From NCBI GenBank assembly GCA_047017005.1, contig JBKXSZ010000020.1, positions 1-29,892 on the forward strand: a DNA stretch of 29,892 nucleotides, written 5' to 3'. This stretch comes from JBKXSZ01 sp047017005 (GTDB lineage: Bacteria > Bacillota > Clostridia > TANB77 > CAG-508). Below, in pieces: positions 1-7,590 of this stretch. Position 1 is the stretch's first letter. Each line of letters starts with the position of its first letter. Made by a program: the position numbers and the translations under genes. The notes below the pieces were generated by a model. The model was not told the DNA's origin. It was given only the letters and a program-made list of their open reading frames with translations, and ran no database searches.

Positions 1-45
1 TTATTATTTTCTTATTTTTACTTTTGCTTTTTATTTTTCATTCTT

Positions 46-612
46 TTATATATGCAATCTTCTATTTAACTCTTCTTTCATTTCTTTTCCACAAAGAAGA
101 ATAGTTAGAATTAGAGAAAGTAATGCAATTCCAGTTGCCAGAATAATAAAGATGCTAATTTCACTATCTTGAATACTAGAAATTATAATTGGTAGCATAC
201 TAAGTAAAAAGATAAAAATTTGATAAATAGCATAGCTCATATATCGCTTTCTAGCTACAATTGTTAAAATACACATGGTAGTATTCGCTACCATAATAGC
301 AATTGGTATGGCTAAACGAAGCGACCATCCTCTATATCCTATTAAGTTATCGATTGCTAGTAATAGTAAAGAAATGCATACCATCTGTATCATTACATGT
401 CTTGCAATATTTACATTTTTATTAATCGCATACAGAACGGTTATCCAAATATAGATAAGAGCAAGGATTACTAAAATAGCCCAAGGAAATCGAGTTGGTA
501 CAAGTGTATTAATCAGTAAGCAAACTGCTCCTATTAGAATAGAGGTTGCCATTAATAGCTGTGTTATTGTTTTACTTTTTTGAATATTCGATATATTAGG
601 ATACAGACTCAT
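46..612 (-). CDS. DUF6320-like multi-pass membrane protein
   Basis: This is a 188-residue, very hydrophobic protein with about six predicted membrane segments (near residues 17-36, 43-62, 72-88, 97-117, 127-145 and 152-173) and a short basic C-terminal tail. It matches my memory of DUF6320 proteins, which sit beside acyltransferase, hydrolase and epimerase genes in Clostridia. As I recall, family members usually start with a small CxxC zinc ribbon; this one starts directly at LYPNIS, so it may be a short form. I chose the ATG at 612 because a GAAGGG sequence lies 10 bases upstream. The in-frame ATG at 621 is too close to that SD. The start overlaps the 3' end of the upstream acyltransferase gene, which implies translational coupling as last gene of the operon. 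The substrate is unknown; a partner role in membrane lipid handling is inference. Confidence 0.7.
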   Translation of the reverse strand: MSLYPNISNIQKSKTITQLLMATSILIGAVCLLINTLVPTRFPWAILVILALIYIWITVLYAINKNVNIARHVMIQMVCISLLLLAIDNLIGYRGWSLRLAIPIAIMVANTTMCILTIVARKRYMSYAIYQIFIFLLSMLPIIISSIQDSEISIFIILATGIALLSLILTILLCGKEMKEELNRRLHI

Positions 613-1891
613 AGACACCATTCCCTTCTATTTGTACTTCAATCCCTTGTCCTTCTAATCTCTGTGCAAAATCTTTCGCAATTTGATTGTCTTTTAAAGT
701 AGAAGTAATAGTAAAAACAAGATGATTTTCATAAGAGCATGCAGAACATTTTATCTTTTCTACTTGTTCTGGTGCTATTAAGAATAAAAAGTCCTGAATG
801 TATTCTTTGTATTCTGGCAAAATACCAATTCTTCCAATATTCGAAAAAGTAGTTGTAGTATATTTTCTTATTTCTATATAGCTCATCTTTACTGTAAATT
901 TTTTAATAAAAAGAGGCAATAGACGAATAAAAATATTTGTACCTAGTTTAACATTATTTGACATAGTTGCAATTACATTTTCTTCTGTCAATTTATCCTT
1001 AAAATCCTGTTTAACAAATTCTAACACTTCCTCAAAGTTTTTATACTCTCCTTTATACATATTTGCTTCTATCGTGATATACGAAAAGAAATTGGAGATA
1101 GTAGTAGAGCTTATATATTTCTTTAAATTTACAGGAATACAAATTTTAATTGGTTTTTTCTCTCTTCGGTGATAATATTTATAGTTTGCTTCTTGGATAC
1201 TACAAATTAAATTTGCTGTTAAATATTGTGTAACCGTTGCACCTTTTAATTTTGCTATTTCTCTCAATTTCTGAATATCAATTTTTTCATGGACGACCGA
1301 AATAGCATCTAATGGCAATTTTTTCCCTTTTAGCACATACGCCTTTTTAGAAGAAGCATTTCCCTTTGCTTTTTTATTATAGTTTTTGATATATTCATCC
1401 TCTGTATTGTTATAACTAACACGTTTATCATCATGAGAACTAAATTTCTTTTCTCCTTTATGTTTTATTTCTATGTATTGATAAATTAATTCTTTGAAAA
1501 ATCGAGTAGCACTATTTCCATCTGTTAAGGAGTGAAAAATATCAACATTTATTTTATTTTCAAAATACGTAACTTTAAATAGATAATTATTATTCGTATT
1601 TGGATCTATATATTTACAAGGATAGGTGCGTTCTAATTCAACAATCGGTTCTTTTGGATTGTATTCTAAATAGTACCAAAAGAAGCCTTTTCGTAATCGT
1701 ACTTTAAAAGAAACAAATCTTCCTAAGGTTCTATTCGTTGCCTCTTCTAATATTTCTTTTTCAATTGGTTCTTTTAAAACTACAGACATACGAAAAACAG
1801 CACTAAACTTTTTATTCGATACAATGGGAAATATCTTAGCCGAATTATCTAATTTTCTCCATCTTAACTTACTTTTCTTTTTCGCAGTCAC
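596..1891 (-). CDS. Condensation-domain-like acyltransferase (alcohol acetyltransferase type)
   Basis: The protein has 431 residues and belongs to the CoA-dependent acyltransferase fold shared by alcohol acetyltransferases and NRPS condensation domains. The catalytic HxxxD motif is visible as HSLTDG, with His120 and Asp124. A second conserved stretch, TTTFSNIGRIG around residue 345, resembles the DFGxG-like structural loop of these enzymes. There is no signal peptide or membrane segment, so it is probably cytosolic. The start is a GTG at 1891 preceded by AGGAG at good spacing. It is the third gene of the minus-strand operon after the epimerase and hydrolase and overlaps the following DUF6320 gene. 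Acyl transfer to an alcohol or amine made by its neighbours is the likely role; neither acyl donor nor acceptor can be read from sequence. Confidence 0.78.
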   Translation of the reverse strand: MTAKKKSKLRWRKLDNSAKIFPIVSNKKFSAVFRMSVVLKEPIEKEILEEATNRTLGRFVSFKVRLRKGFFWYYLEYNPKEPIVELERTYPCKYIDPNTNNNYLFKVTYFENKINVDIFHSLTDGNSATRFFKELIYQYIEIKHKGEKKFSSHDDKRVSYNNTEDEYIKNYNKKAKGNASSKKAYVLKGKKLPLDAISVVHEKIDIQKLREIAKLKGATVTQYLTANLICSIQEANYKYYHRREKKPIKICIPVNLKKYISSTTISNFFSYITIEANMYKGEYKNFEEVLEFVKQDFKDKLTEENVIATMSNNVKLGTNIFIRLLPLFIKKFTVKMSYIEIRKYTTTTFSNIGRIGILPEYKEYIQDFLFLIAPEQVEKIKCSACSYENHLVFTITSTLKDNQIAKDFAQRLEGQGIEVQIEGNGVYESVS

Positions 1892-1923
1892 GGATTTTTT
1901 CTCCTCTTCTTTTTAGTTTCTAT

Positions 1924-2844
1924 CTATTTTTTTAATTCATGTATTAAATCTTCAAAATCTTCTTTTGCCATGTATTCTTCTGTTTTTTCTCCAATTCGTA
2001 AAATCCATACATGAGTAGCTTTTTCTGTTTCTTTTAAGGTAATATAGACACCCTTTTGTTTTGCTTTTTCTACAAATAATCTTGTATCTGGATTAAATAT
2101 ATCATAAGTTCCTGTGTAAATGATAATATTCCCTAAGTTTTCTAAAGGTCCATCAATTGGATTAACAAGATAACTTTGTTTTCCTTCTTCTCCTGCATAA
2201 ATATTAGCTGCTATCTTTAAAGTTACTTTATTTAATATCGGATCCTTTTCTGCAACGTTATCTATTTCCGGATTTTCCATTCTGGTATCTAGCCATGGTG
2301 AGATTAAAATTAATTTACTAGGTTGTGCAAATCCTTTTGTTCCCATCTCTTCACAAAGTGCAAGACTTAGTCCTCCTCCTGCTGAATCTCCCATTAAGAT
2401 TATATTTTCTGCACCTATTTCTCTTAGAATTTTTTCATAAAAAGGTTCTATTATGGCAAATACATCTTGATAGGTATGTTTAGGTGCTAATGGATAATCC
2501 GGCATAATAACTCTATATCCTGTTCTATCCACTAATTGAGAAGCAAACTTCCAATGTTCTAGCGTTAATTCTCCTACATAAGAACCACCATGAATATATA
2601 TAATTACTTTCTTACTATCATTTTCTTTTTTAGGAGAAATAGAAAAAATATCTCTTCCATAGAAACTTTCTTTTTGAAAATCATATTCTTTTTGTATGTA
2701 TTGTGGCACCATCGATTTTATATCTGTTTTCGTATAGCAAAAAGCCCCAAATCCAAATGCTAAAATCAATATTACGAGTGTTGTCGCAATTGCTTTTGCC
2801 CAAAATCCTATTCCACTTTCTTTTTTCCCTTTGCTATCCTTCAT
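1924..2844 (-). CDS. Membrane-anchored alpha/beta hydrolase (hormone-sensitive lipase type)
   Basis: This 306-residue protein has an N-terminal hydrophobic helix (about residues 15-37) followed by an esterase/lipase domain of the HSL (Abhydrolase_3) group. The oxyanion-hole HGG is at 85-87 and the nucleophile Ser154 lies in GDSAGG. Asp248 (GTYDIFNPD) and His278 (THVW) complete the triad. The helix suggests anchoring with the catalytic domain outside the membrane, although a cleaved signal is possible. The start ATG at 2844 has GAGGAG just upstream. The gene lies between the epimerase and the acyltransferase in the same direction with short gaps. The expected reaction is hydrolysis of a small ester, possibly opposing the neighbouring acyltransferase. 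Confidence 0.85.
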   Translation of the reverse strand: MKDSKGKKESGIGFWAKAIATTLVILILAFGFGAFCYTKTDIKSMVPQYIQKEYDFQKESFYGRDIFSISPKKENDSKKVIIYIHGGSYVGELTLEHWKFASQLVDRTGYRVIMPDYPLAPKHTYQDVFAIIEPFYEKILREIGAENIILMGDSAGGGLSLALCEEMGTKGFAQPSKLILISPWLDTRMENPEIDNVAEKDPILNKVTLKIAANIYAGEEGKQSYLVNPIDGPLENLGNIIIYTGTYDIFNPDTRLFVEKAKQKGVYITLKETEKATHVWILRIGEKTEEYMAKEDFEDLIHELKK

Positions 2845-2870
2845 TTTACTCCTCTTTATTTTTATTTCTT

Positions 2871-3884
2871 TTACTTTTGTCTTTTATTTTCTTCTTTACT
2901 AATTTTTCCTTGTTCTTTGAACCACATAATCGTATCTTCTATGGTTTCTTTCATTGGTCTTGTTTGATATCCTAGTTCTTGTTTTGCTTTATCTATTGAA
3001 AAATTACTATTCGTTCCAATTGTATAAACCGCATATGAAGTAAATAGTGGTTTTTGTTTTACAATTTTATAGTAAGCCTCTGATAAAATACCAGTGATAT
3101 AGGCAAACCATCTTGCGATTTTAAATTTAGGTGCTTTTACTCCAGTCATTTTTTCGACCATTTTCATTAATTCTTTTATGCTTACGTATTCTCCAGCTAA
3201 AATATAACATTCTCCTGGTTTTCCTTTTTCTGCTGCTTTCATAATTCCATCTACTACATCTCTAACATCTACGAAGTTATATCCCCCATTAATATAGGCT
3301 CCCATTTTATGGTTTGCACAATCAATAATAAGTTGACCTAAATTAGAAGGAATATATTCGTAAGGTCCAATAACACCAGATGGATGTGTAATAATAATTT
3401 CTACTCCTTCATTTTTATGTTCTAATAAATATGCTGTTGCTTCAGCCTTCGTCTTCGCATAAGAACCTTTTACGAATTTAGGAGAAAATTCTTTTGTTTC
3501 ACCAATTACTTCTCCTTTTGGTTTTTCTGGTATAGCATGTACAGAACTTGTATAGATAAGACGTTTTACCTTTTCTGTTTTACAAGCTTCTAATACATTT
3601 TTTGTTCCTTCTACATTTACTTCTTGAATTAGTTTTTTTCTTCCACTTCCAATTTCAATAATTCCTGCTAGATGAAATACCATTTCTTTATCTTTAAAGG
3701 CCTTTTTTAAAGAATCCACATCTCTTATATCTCCGTACATAATAGGGACTTGTAATTCTTGTAAATAACTTGTATCCTCTTCTTTTAATACAAATGCTGT
3801 AACTTCATAGCCACATCTTAAAAGTTCTCTTACTAATACATTTCCAATATGTCCAGTGGCCCCAGTTACTATTACTTTTTTCAT
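2871..3884 (-). CDS. NAD-dependent epimerase/dihydroflavonol-reductase-like protein
   Basis: This is a 337-residue extended short-chain dehydrogenase. The Rossmann motif GATGHIG is at residues 8-14, the catalytic serine region TSS at 112-114, and the YxxxK pair at Tyr142 and Lys146. The overall pattern is that of dihydroflavonol-4-reductase or 3-beta-HSD-like members, which reduce ketones or epimerise with NAD(P)H. I chose the ATG at 3884 because GGAGG lies five bases upstream; longer in-frame starts (3896, 3926) fall inside a GC-rich hairpin leader. It is the first gene of the four-gene minus-strand operon. The only good promoter I see for it lies inside the IS110 left noncoding region (4064-4092), so its control may have been altered by that insertion. 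Confidence 0.85.
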   Translation of the reverse strand: MKKVIVTGATGHIGNVLVRELLRCGYEVTAFVLKEEDTSYLQELQVPIMYGDIRDVDSLKKAFKDKEMVFHLAGIIEIGSGRKKLIQEVNVEGTKNVLEACKTEKVKRLIYTSSVHAIPEKPKGEVIGETKEFSPKFVKGSYAKTKAEATAYLLEHKNEGVEIIITHPSGVIGPYEYIPSNLGQLIIDCANHKMGAYINGGYNFVDVRDVVDGIMKAAEKGKPGECYILAGEYVSIKELMKMVEKMTGVKAPKFKIARWFAYITGILSEAYYKIVKQKPLFTSYAVYTIGTNSNFSIDKAKQELGYQTRPMKETIEDTIMWFKEQGKISKEENKRQK

Positions 3885-3898
3885 AATAACCTCCATTC

Positions 3899-3940
3899 CG
3901 TCGCTTCGCTCGGCACAAAGTGCCACGAAAAATGTCGACG
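3899..3940. repeat. GC-rich nested palindrome in the epimerase leader
   Basis: A hairpin GGCAC-AAA-GTGCC (3912-3924) is enclosed by a second stem, CGTCG (3899-3903) with CGACG (3936-3940). It is much richer in G and C than its surroundings and lies between the SD of the epimerase gene and the IS110 element. It could be a REP-like interspersed palindrome or an mRNA leader structure. I see only one copy in this window. Confidence 0.5.
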
Positions 3941-3971
3941 CTTTTTGTTTCTTTATTTAGTTTCCATAATA

Positions 3972-3980
3972 TGGTATAAT
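3972..3980 (+). promoter_or_regulatory. Extended -10 promoter reading into the IS110 leader
   Basis: TGG-TATAAT forms an extended -10 element (TATAAT at 3975-3980). No good -35 box is present at 17 bases. Transcription would begin near 3987 and run through the structured noncoding region into the IS110 transposase. Whether it belongs to the element or to the flank depends on the unknown left boundary. Confidence 0.4.
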
Positions 3981-3986
3981 ACTTCC

Positions 3987-4160
3987 TAGAATATATAAAT
4001 ACACTACAGAACACGGGGAGGTGAGTAGAATATTATCTCAACCTCATTTGGATAAAAATCCGCATTATAACAGGTGTCGAATATCTTTACAAGCACAAAT
4101 AAGTGGCGCGTCTGAGCCTGCACACTAATCATTGTTAAACAAATTCTCTGTTTAGTGGCT
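3987..4160 (+). ncRNA. Candidate IS110 bridge RNA (5' noncoding region)
   Basis: IS110-family elements are known to encode a bridge RNA in a noncoding end next to the transposase gene. Here about 200 bases precede the gene and contain consecutive stem-loops. GAGGTGAG (4018-4025) pairs with CTCAACCTC (4037-4045) around an 11-base loop with one bulge. GGAT (4050-4053) pairs with ATCC (4058-4061). TAAACA (4136-4141) pairs with TGTTTA (4149-4154). Upstream is an extended -10 promoter. Guide loops cannot be assigned because the element ends and target are not known. Exact RNA ends are a guess. Confidence 0.35.
4064..4092 (-). promoter_or_regulatory. Minus-strand promoter facing the epimerase operon
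   Basis: On the minus strand, TTGTAA (4092-4087) and TATAAT (4069-4064) are separated by exactly 17 bases. Transcription would start near 4057 and run out of the IS110 left region into the epimerase-hydrolase-acyltransferase-DUF6320 operon. It overlaps the putative bridge RNA in antisense. Confidence 0.55.
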
Positions 4161-4215
4161 AGATATTCAGTCAATGTTTATATATTCTTAAATTTTATTT
4201 AGGAGGTTTATACCA

Positions 4216-5484
4216 ATGTTAAAAATTGTATATCCTATTTGTTGTGGTATCGATGTCCACAAGAGGTTTATTATTGCTACCATTGCAACTACAAATGATG
4301 AAAATATTACTTCTTATCTTACCAAAAGATTTGATACATACACAGAAGACCTTGCCGCATTTAAAGATTGGTTACTTGAACATAACTGTAAAGATGTTTG
4401 TATGGAATCTACTGGCAAGTATTACATCCCTGTTTACAACATTTTAGAAGATTATGTTAAAGTTACTGTCGCCAATCCTAAATACGTCAAGGCCATCCGT
4501 GGCAAAAAAACTGATAAGAAAGACTCTATTTGGATTGCTGACTTATTCAAACATGATTTAGTTCCTGGAAGCTACATTCCACCTAAACCAATTAGAATGC
4601 TACGTGAATTGTTTCGCTATCGCTTCAAGTTAGTAAACAATCGTAGTTCTGAAAGAAACCGTTTGCAAAATTGCTTAACTGTTTCCAATATCCAACTAGC
4701 TTCTGTTCTTACAGATATGACAGGTAAGTCTGCCACATCTATTATTAATTATATCACAACTTGTGAAACTTTTGACCCAGAACATTGTAAATCTTTATTA
4801 CAAAAATCTGCTAAAAAGAAAGCTGATGATGTAATTAAGTCTATTGTTGGATATTCTATTTCTGGCGAACAATATACTAAAATTGATGTATGCAAAAAAC
4901 ATCAAGATAACTTAGATAAGCATATTCAGTCAATTCAAGATAAAATGTATGAATTAGCTAAACCTTATGAAAAACAAATTAACCACATTTGCACATGTCC
5001 TGGTTTTCAAAGAAATTCTGCAATTTACACTATTGCTGAAATTGGTGTTGATATGACTGTTTTTAAATCAGCTAAGCACCTTTGTTCTTGGGCTGGTCTT
5101 ACTCCTCAAAACAATGAAAGTGCTGGTAAAAAGAAATCCGTACATATTAGTAGAGCTGGTGTTTACATTAAACCACTTCTTGTTGAATGTGCTAACAATG
5201 CAATTAGAGACAAGAACAACACATATTTCAAAGTTAAATATGACAAAATTAAAAAACGTCGTGGGCATAAACGTGCTATTGTAGCTATTGCTCGTATGAT
5301 GCTTACTTGTGTTTATCATATGCTTCTAAAAGATGAAGATTTCAATCCTTGTGATTTTAATTACTCTGATATACCAGAAGAAGTTTTAGAAAATCACAAA
5401 CAAAAATATATCGACAATGCGATTTTCTTATTACAAAAACAAGGATTTACAATCACTAAAGATGATGTTATTTATGCAATTTAA
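4216..5484 (+). CDS. IS110-family transposase (DEDD recombinase)
   Basis: The 422-residue protein has the two-domain IS110 layout. The N-terminal RuvC-like DEDD domain shows Asp13 (GIDVHK), Glu64 (MESTGKY) and Asp100/Asp103 (KTDKKDS). The C-terminal Transposase_20 domain carries the serine motif NESAGKKK (Ser302), preceded by a helix-hairpin-helix-like CPGFQRNSA segment around 261-269. The ATG has an excellent AGGAGG eight bases upstream. The frame is intact and all visible catalytic positions are present, so the protein may be active. In this family the enzyme works with a bridge RNA that pairs with donor and target DNA. Confidence 0.93.
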   Translation: MLKIVYPICCGIDVHKRFIIATIATTNDENITSYLTKRFDTYTEDLAAFKDWLLEHNCKDVCMESTGKYYIPVYNILEDYVKVTVANPKYVKAIRGKKTDKKDSIWIADLFKHDLVPGSYIPPKPIRMLRELFRYRFKLVNNRSSERNRLQNCLTVSNIQLASVLTDMTGKSATSIINYITTCETFDPEHCKSLLQKSAKKKADDVIKSIVGYSISGEQYTKIDVCKKHQDNLDKHIQSIQDKMYELAKPYEKQINHICTCPGFQRNSAIYTIAEIGVDMTVFKSAKHLCSWAGLTPQNNESAGKKKSVHISRAGVYIKPLLVECANNAIRDKNNTYFKVKYDKIKKRRGHKRAIVAIARMMLTCVYHMLLKDEDFNPCDFNYSDIPEEVLENHKQKYIDNAIFLLQKQGFTITKDDVIYAI

Positions 5485-5520
5485 ACCTCATTAAAATATC
5501 TAATTTTATATTGTTGTTAA

Positions 5521-5560
5521 AACAGTAGTCTATTTTTTAAAAATTTTAATCGCTACTGTT
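5521..5560. repeat. Inverted repeat downstream of the IS110 transposase
   Basis: AACAGTAG (5521-5528) and CTACTGTT (5553-5560) form a perfect 8-bp stem with a 24-base AT-rich spacer. It begins 36 bases after the transposase stop. It could be a weak terminator, part of the element's right end, or a feature of the target. A second weak stem, AACCAC with GTGGTT followed by T residues, lies between about 5600 and 5645. Confidence 0.45.
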
Positions 5561-5671
5561 ATTAATCATGTTCTTTTTTAACTCTTTATTTTTCACACTA
5601 ACCACCTTCTTTTACTATATTTTACCATATTTATGTGGTTTTTTTGTGACTTTTCTTATTCTAATTCTATT

Positions 5672-6037
5672 CTATTTATAAAGGCTCCAAATGAGTAGAA
5701 AAATTTCTAGGATAATACTTACCTGTGCAATTCCAGCTAAATTTCCTGTGATAAATCTTCTTACATTAGTAGATTCTTTTATTTTCTTATATTGCAAATA
5801 CCAATCTAAAAACATGATACCTAAAAAAAGAAGAGATAAGATAATAGGTACTCGAATATGAAAAAGGTAGATACTGATTCCTATTATCTGTCCTGTTAAT
5901 ATGCCAGTACATCTACTACAAATTGGGAATTGCCATCCTTTTATATGAAAACTTCTATCTTCTCTTTGATGACATCCACATCGGTTTCCCATGCGCATTG
6001 CCCATGCCCATATTTTTATTTTCGTACTTTTCTTCAT
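5672..6037 (-). CDS. DUF2085 membrane protein
   Basis: This 121-residue protein has the DUF2085 signature: GCHQREDRSF (Cys22, His23) then GWQFPICSRCTG (Cys40, Cys43), which looks like a metal-binding cluster. About three membrane segments follow (near 46-58, 62-78 and 98-118). Family function is unknown. The gene starts three bases after the stop of the zinc-ribbon gene, so the two are co-transcribed and probably coupled. The SD is weak (AAGAG overlapping the upstream stop), consistent with coupling. Confidence 0.8.
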   Translation of the reverse strand: MKKSTKIKIWAWAMRMGNRCGCHQREDRSFHIKGWQFPICSRCTGILTGQIIGISIYLFHIRVPIILSLLFLGIMFLDWYLQYKKIKESTNVRRFITGNLAGIAQVSIILEIFLLIWSLYK

Positions 6038-6040
6038 CTC

Positions 6041-6247
6041 TTAAAATTTCTTCCCACATTCATTACAAATATGTGTTGTTCTTGTCTGTACTGTTGTATC
6101 TCCTGTATTACATAAACCACATAATACTCCCGGCCATCCAAATAACAGATAACCACAACATGCATCACTTCCATCAAAACCTTTGGTATGTGTTTTGGTA
6201 TCTACAATACTAGATATATTTTCACTTCCACAGTTTGGACATTTCAT
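6041..6247 (-). CDS. Small zinc-ribbon protein
   Basis: This 68-residue protein has CPNC at the N-terminus (Cys3, Cys6) and CNEC at the C-terminus (Cys61, Cys64), a zinc-ribbon layout. The middle is glycine- and cysteine-rich and partly hydrophobic (CCGYLLFGWPGVLCGLC, 30-46). The start has AGAGGA seven bases upstream, and a good promoter lies at 6323-6351. It forms a two-gene operon with the DUF2085 gene. No specific function can be assigned; a membrane-associated partner of the DUF2085 protein is possible. Confidence 0.75.
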   Translation of the reverse strand: MKCPNCGSENISSIVDTKTHTKGFDGSDACCGYLLFGWPGVLCGLCNTGDTTVQTRTTHICNECGKKF

Positions 6248-6322
6248 AAAATTCCTCTTTTCTCTTTTTATTTGTTTTTATTTCTTTTTTCTAGTTTTTT
6301 CCTTTTATTTTTCTATTTATAT

Positions 6323-6351
6323 ATTATATCAGGGATTATTTTAAATGTGAA
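6323..6351 (-). promoter_or_regulatory. Promoter of the zinc-ribbon/DUF2085 operon
   Basis: On the minus strand, TTCACA (6351-6346) and TATAAT (6328-6323) are 17 bases apart, and TGA precedes the -10 as an extended element. The start would be near 6316, giving a leader of about 70 bases. Confidence 0.65.
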
Positions 6352-6400
6352 TGAATATTTTCTTAATTTTGTTTCCAAACAAAATTCCTTTTACCGTACA

Positions 6401-6829
6401 TTATATTTTTTCATTATCAAATATCTCTTCTATTATCTTTTCTTTTATGGTTATCCAAAACTCTTTTAAATTCTGATATGATAGCACTTCTTCTACTTCT
6501 TCGATATTCTTCCACACCAATATTTCCTTATTTTCCTCTTCTATTTTTTCTTCATAGATCCCATCATCAAATGCCAAATAGAAATAATTTTCTATTTTTT
6601 CACCAATAGAATTAGTAAATCGTAATACTGCTATCTCATTATCAGATATAAGATGACAATCATGTCCTGTTTCTTCTCTAGTTTCTCTTATAGCACATTG
6701 TTCTAATGTTTCTCCTCTTTCAAGATGTCCTTTAGGAAATGTATAATCTTTTTTTCTTACTCTATATACTAAAGCAATTTTCTTTTCTGTTTTATTTATT
6801 AGTATACATCCAGCTTTCTTTATTATCAT
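6401..6829 (-). CDS. Nudix hydrolase
   Basis: This is a 142-residue single-domain Nudix protein. The Nudix box runs from Gly34 to Gly55: GHLERGE, then RETREETG, matching GX5EX7REUXEEXGU with all metal-binding glutamates. Such enzymes cleave nucleoside diphosphates linked to another group; the closest subgroup by feel is the Ap4A/MutT-like proteins, but the substrate cannot be decided. The SD before the ATG is weak. A promoter with two TTGTACATA-type direct repeats lies upstream (6895-6935). It is transcribed alone. Confidence 0.88.
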   Translation of the reverse strand: MIIKKAGCILINKTEKKIALVYRVRKKDYTFPKGHLERGETLEQCAIRETREETGHDCHLISDNEIAVLRFTNSIGEKIENYFYLAFDDGIYEEKIEEENKEILVWKNIEEVEEVLSYQNLKEFWITIKEKIIEEIFDNEKI

Positions 6830-6894
6830 AGATAATTAGCACCACACTCTTTTCTATTTTTATAACATTAGTCTTTCTTCTTGCATTCTAACAC

Positions 6895-6935
6895 ATTATA
6901 TAATTTTTTACAGGTTATGTACAAGCTATGTACAA
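6895..6935 (-). promoter_or_regulatory. Nudix promoter with paired direct repeat
   Basis: On the minus strand, TTGTAC (6924-6919) and TATAAT (6900-6895) are 18 bases apart. The sequence TTGTACATA occurs twice with an 11-base period, once as the -35 box and once just upstream (6935-6930). Two same-face repeats over a -35 box resemble a regulator binding site. The regulator is unknown. Confidence 0.55.
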
Positions 6936-6950
6936 TATTTCTATTTTGTT

Positions 6951-6987
6951 TAAAAAAATAAAAGTAGACACTGTTCTGTATCTACTT
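6951..6987 (-). terminator. Intrinsic terminator of dps
   Basis: AAGTAGA (6962-6968) pairs with TCTACTT (6981-6987). On the minus strand the stem is followed by TTATTTTTTT. It lies about 50 bases after the Dps stop codon. Confidence 0.65.
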
Positions 6988-7036
6988 CCTTTTACTATAG
7001 TTTTAAACTTTTTTTCTACTTTATATATATTCTCCT

Positions 7037-7477
7037 TTATTTCTCTAAAGTTTGTTTGATCATCCATACTTTTTTATCATAACTTTCCATAAGGCTATCC
7101 ATCATAGCAGATGTAACATAATCATTTAAGATATCTGCTTTTGATTTTATTTCTTTTAACTTTAATAATAGCATGCTAAAATCATTTGCAACATTTACCA
7201 AAACTGTTTCAATATCTACTTTTTCATTTTTTGCTTCTTTTATACTAGTAACAGCTAAATAATCTTTCATCGTTCCTAGAGGTTCTCCTCCTAACGTAAG
7301 GATATGTTCAGCTACTGTATCTATATTTTCATTAATTTCATCATAATACTCTTCTAACTTTGCATGAACAGTAAAGAAATCCTTTCCTTTAACATTCCAA
7401 TGATAATTTTGTACTTTACGATAAAAAACAGCTAAATCTGCTAATAGCTCATTTAAGGTTTTAATAATATCTTCCAT
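7037..7477 (-). CDS. dps: Dps-family ferritin-like DNA-protection protein
   Basis: The 146-residue protein matches the Dps family: NYHWNVKG (His26), FTVHAKLEEYYDEINENID (His38, Asp53) and AEHILTLGG (Glu57) place the inter-subunit ferroxidase ligands as in Listeria Dps. It should form a dodecamer that oxidises and stores iron, limiting peroxide damage. I start it at the ATG at 7477, which has AAGGAG eight bases upstream. An in-frame longer start at 7540 would add a 21-residue lysine-rich tail and lacks a clear SD. A 15-base sequence TCCTTTTTTCTTATT occurs twice in the plus strand of the leader (7488-7502, 7517-7531), so a duplicated SD-like site precedes the gene. A terminator follows. Confidence 0.88.
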   Translation of the reverse strand: MEDIIKTLNELLADLAVFYRKVQNYHWNVKGKDFFTVHAKLEEYYDEINENIDTVAEHILTLGGEPLGTMKDYLAVTSIKEAKNEKVDIETVLVNVANDFSMLLLKLKEIKSKADILNDYVTSAMMDSLMESYDKKVWMIKQTLEK

Positions 7478-7555
7478 TTTCTTCTCTCCTTTTTTCTTAT
7501 TCTCTATAGAAGTATTTCCTTTTTTCTTATTTTTATCCAACTTTATTTCGTTTTT

Positions 7556-7590
7556 TCAAAAAAAAGCAAGGATATTAATATCCTCGCTTT
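7556..7590 (-). terminator. Terminator overlapping the stop of the upstream gene
   Basis: The palindrome from AAAGC (7563-7567) to GCTTT (7586-7590) has one mismatch and contains GGATATTAATATCC. On the minus strand it is followed by a run of nine T. The TAA stop of the preceding gene lies inside the stem. Confidence 0.85.

Larger units (their letters stand above)
4000..5500 (+). mobile_element. IS110-family insertion sequence (approximate limits)
   Basis: One intact transposase gene is flanked by a ~200-base structured noncoding left side and a short right side, as in the IS110 group. No terminal inverted repeats or target duplications are visible, which is normal for this family, so both boundaries are estimates. 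The 9-mer AACCTCATT occurs at 4040-4048 and again over the stop codon at 5484-5492, but I cannot show that it marks the ends. The element sits directly upstream of the epimerase operon and beside a REP-like palindrome. Confidence 0.6.

Noticed and set aside
2703..2975. Plus-strand hydrophobic protein gene across the hydrolase/epimerase junction
   Set aside because: It has a Phe/Ser/Leu-rich shadow composition, no SD, and two solid genes on the opposite strand.
4040..5492. AACCTCATT direct repeat as IS110 target duplication
   Set aside because: IS110 elements do not normally make long duplications, the right copy overlaps the stop codon, and the left copy lies inside a stem of the leader RNA; chance is equally likely.
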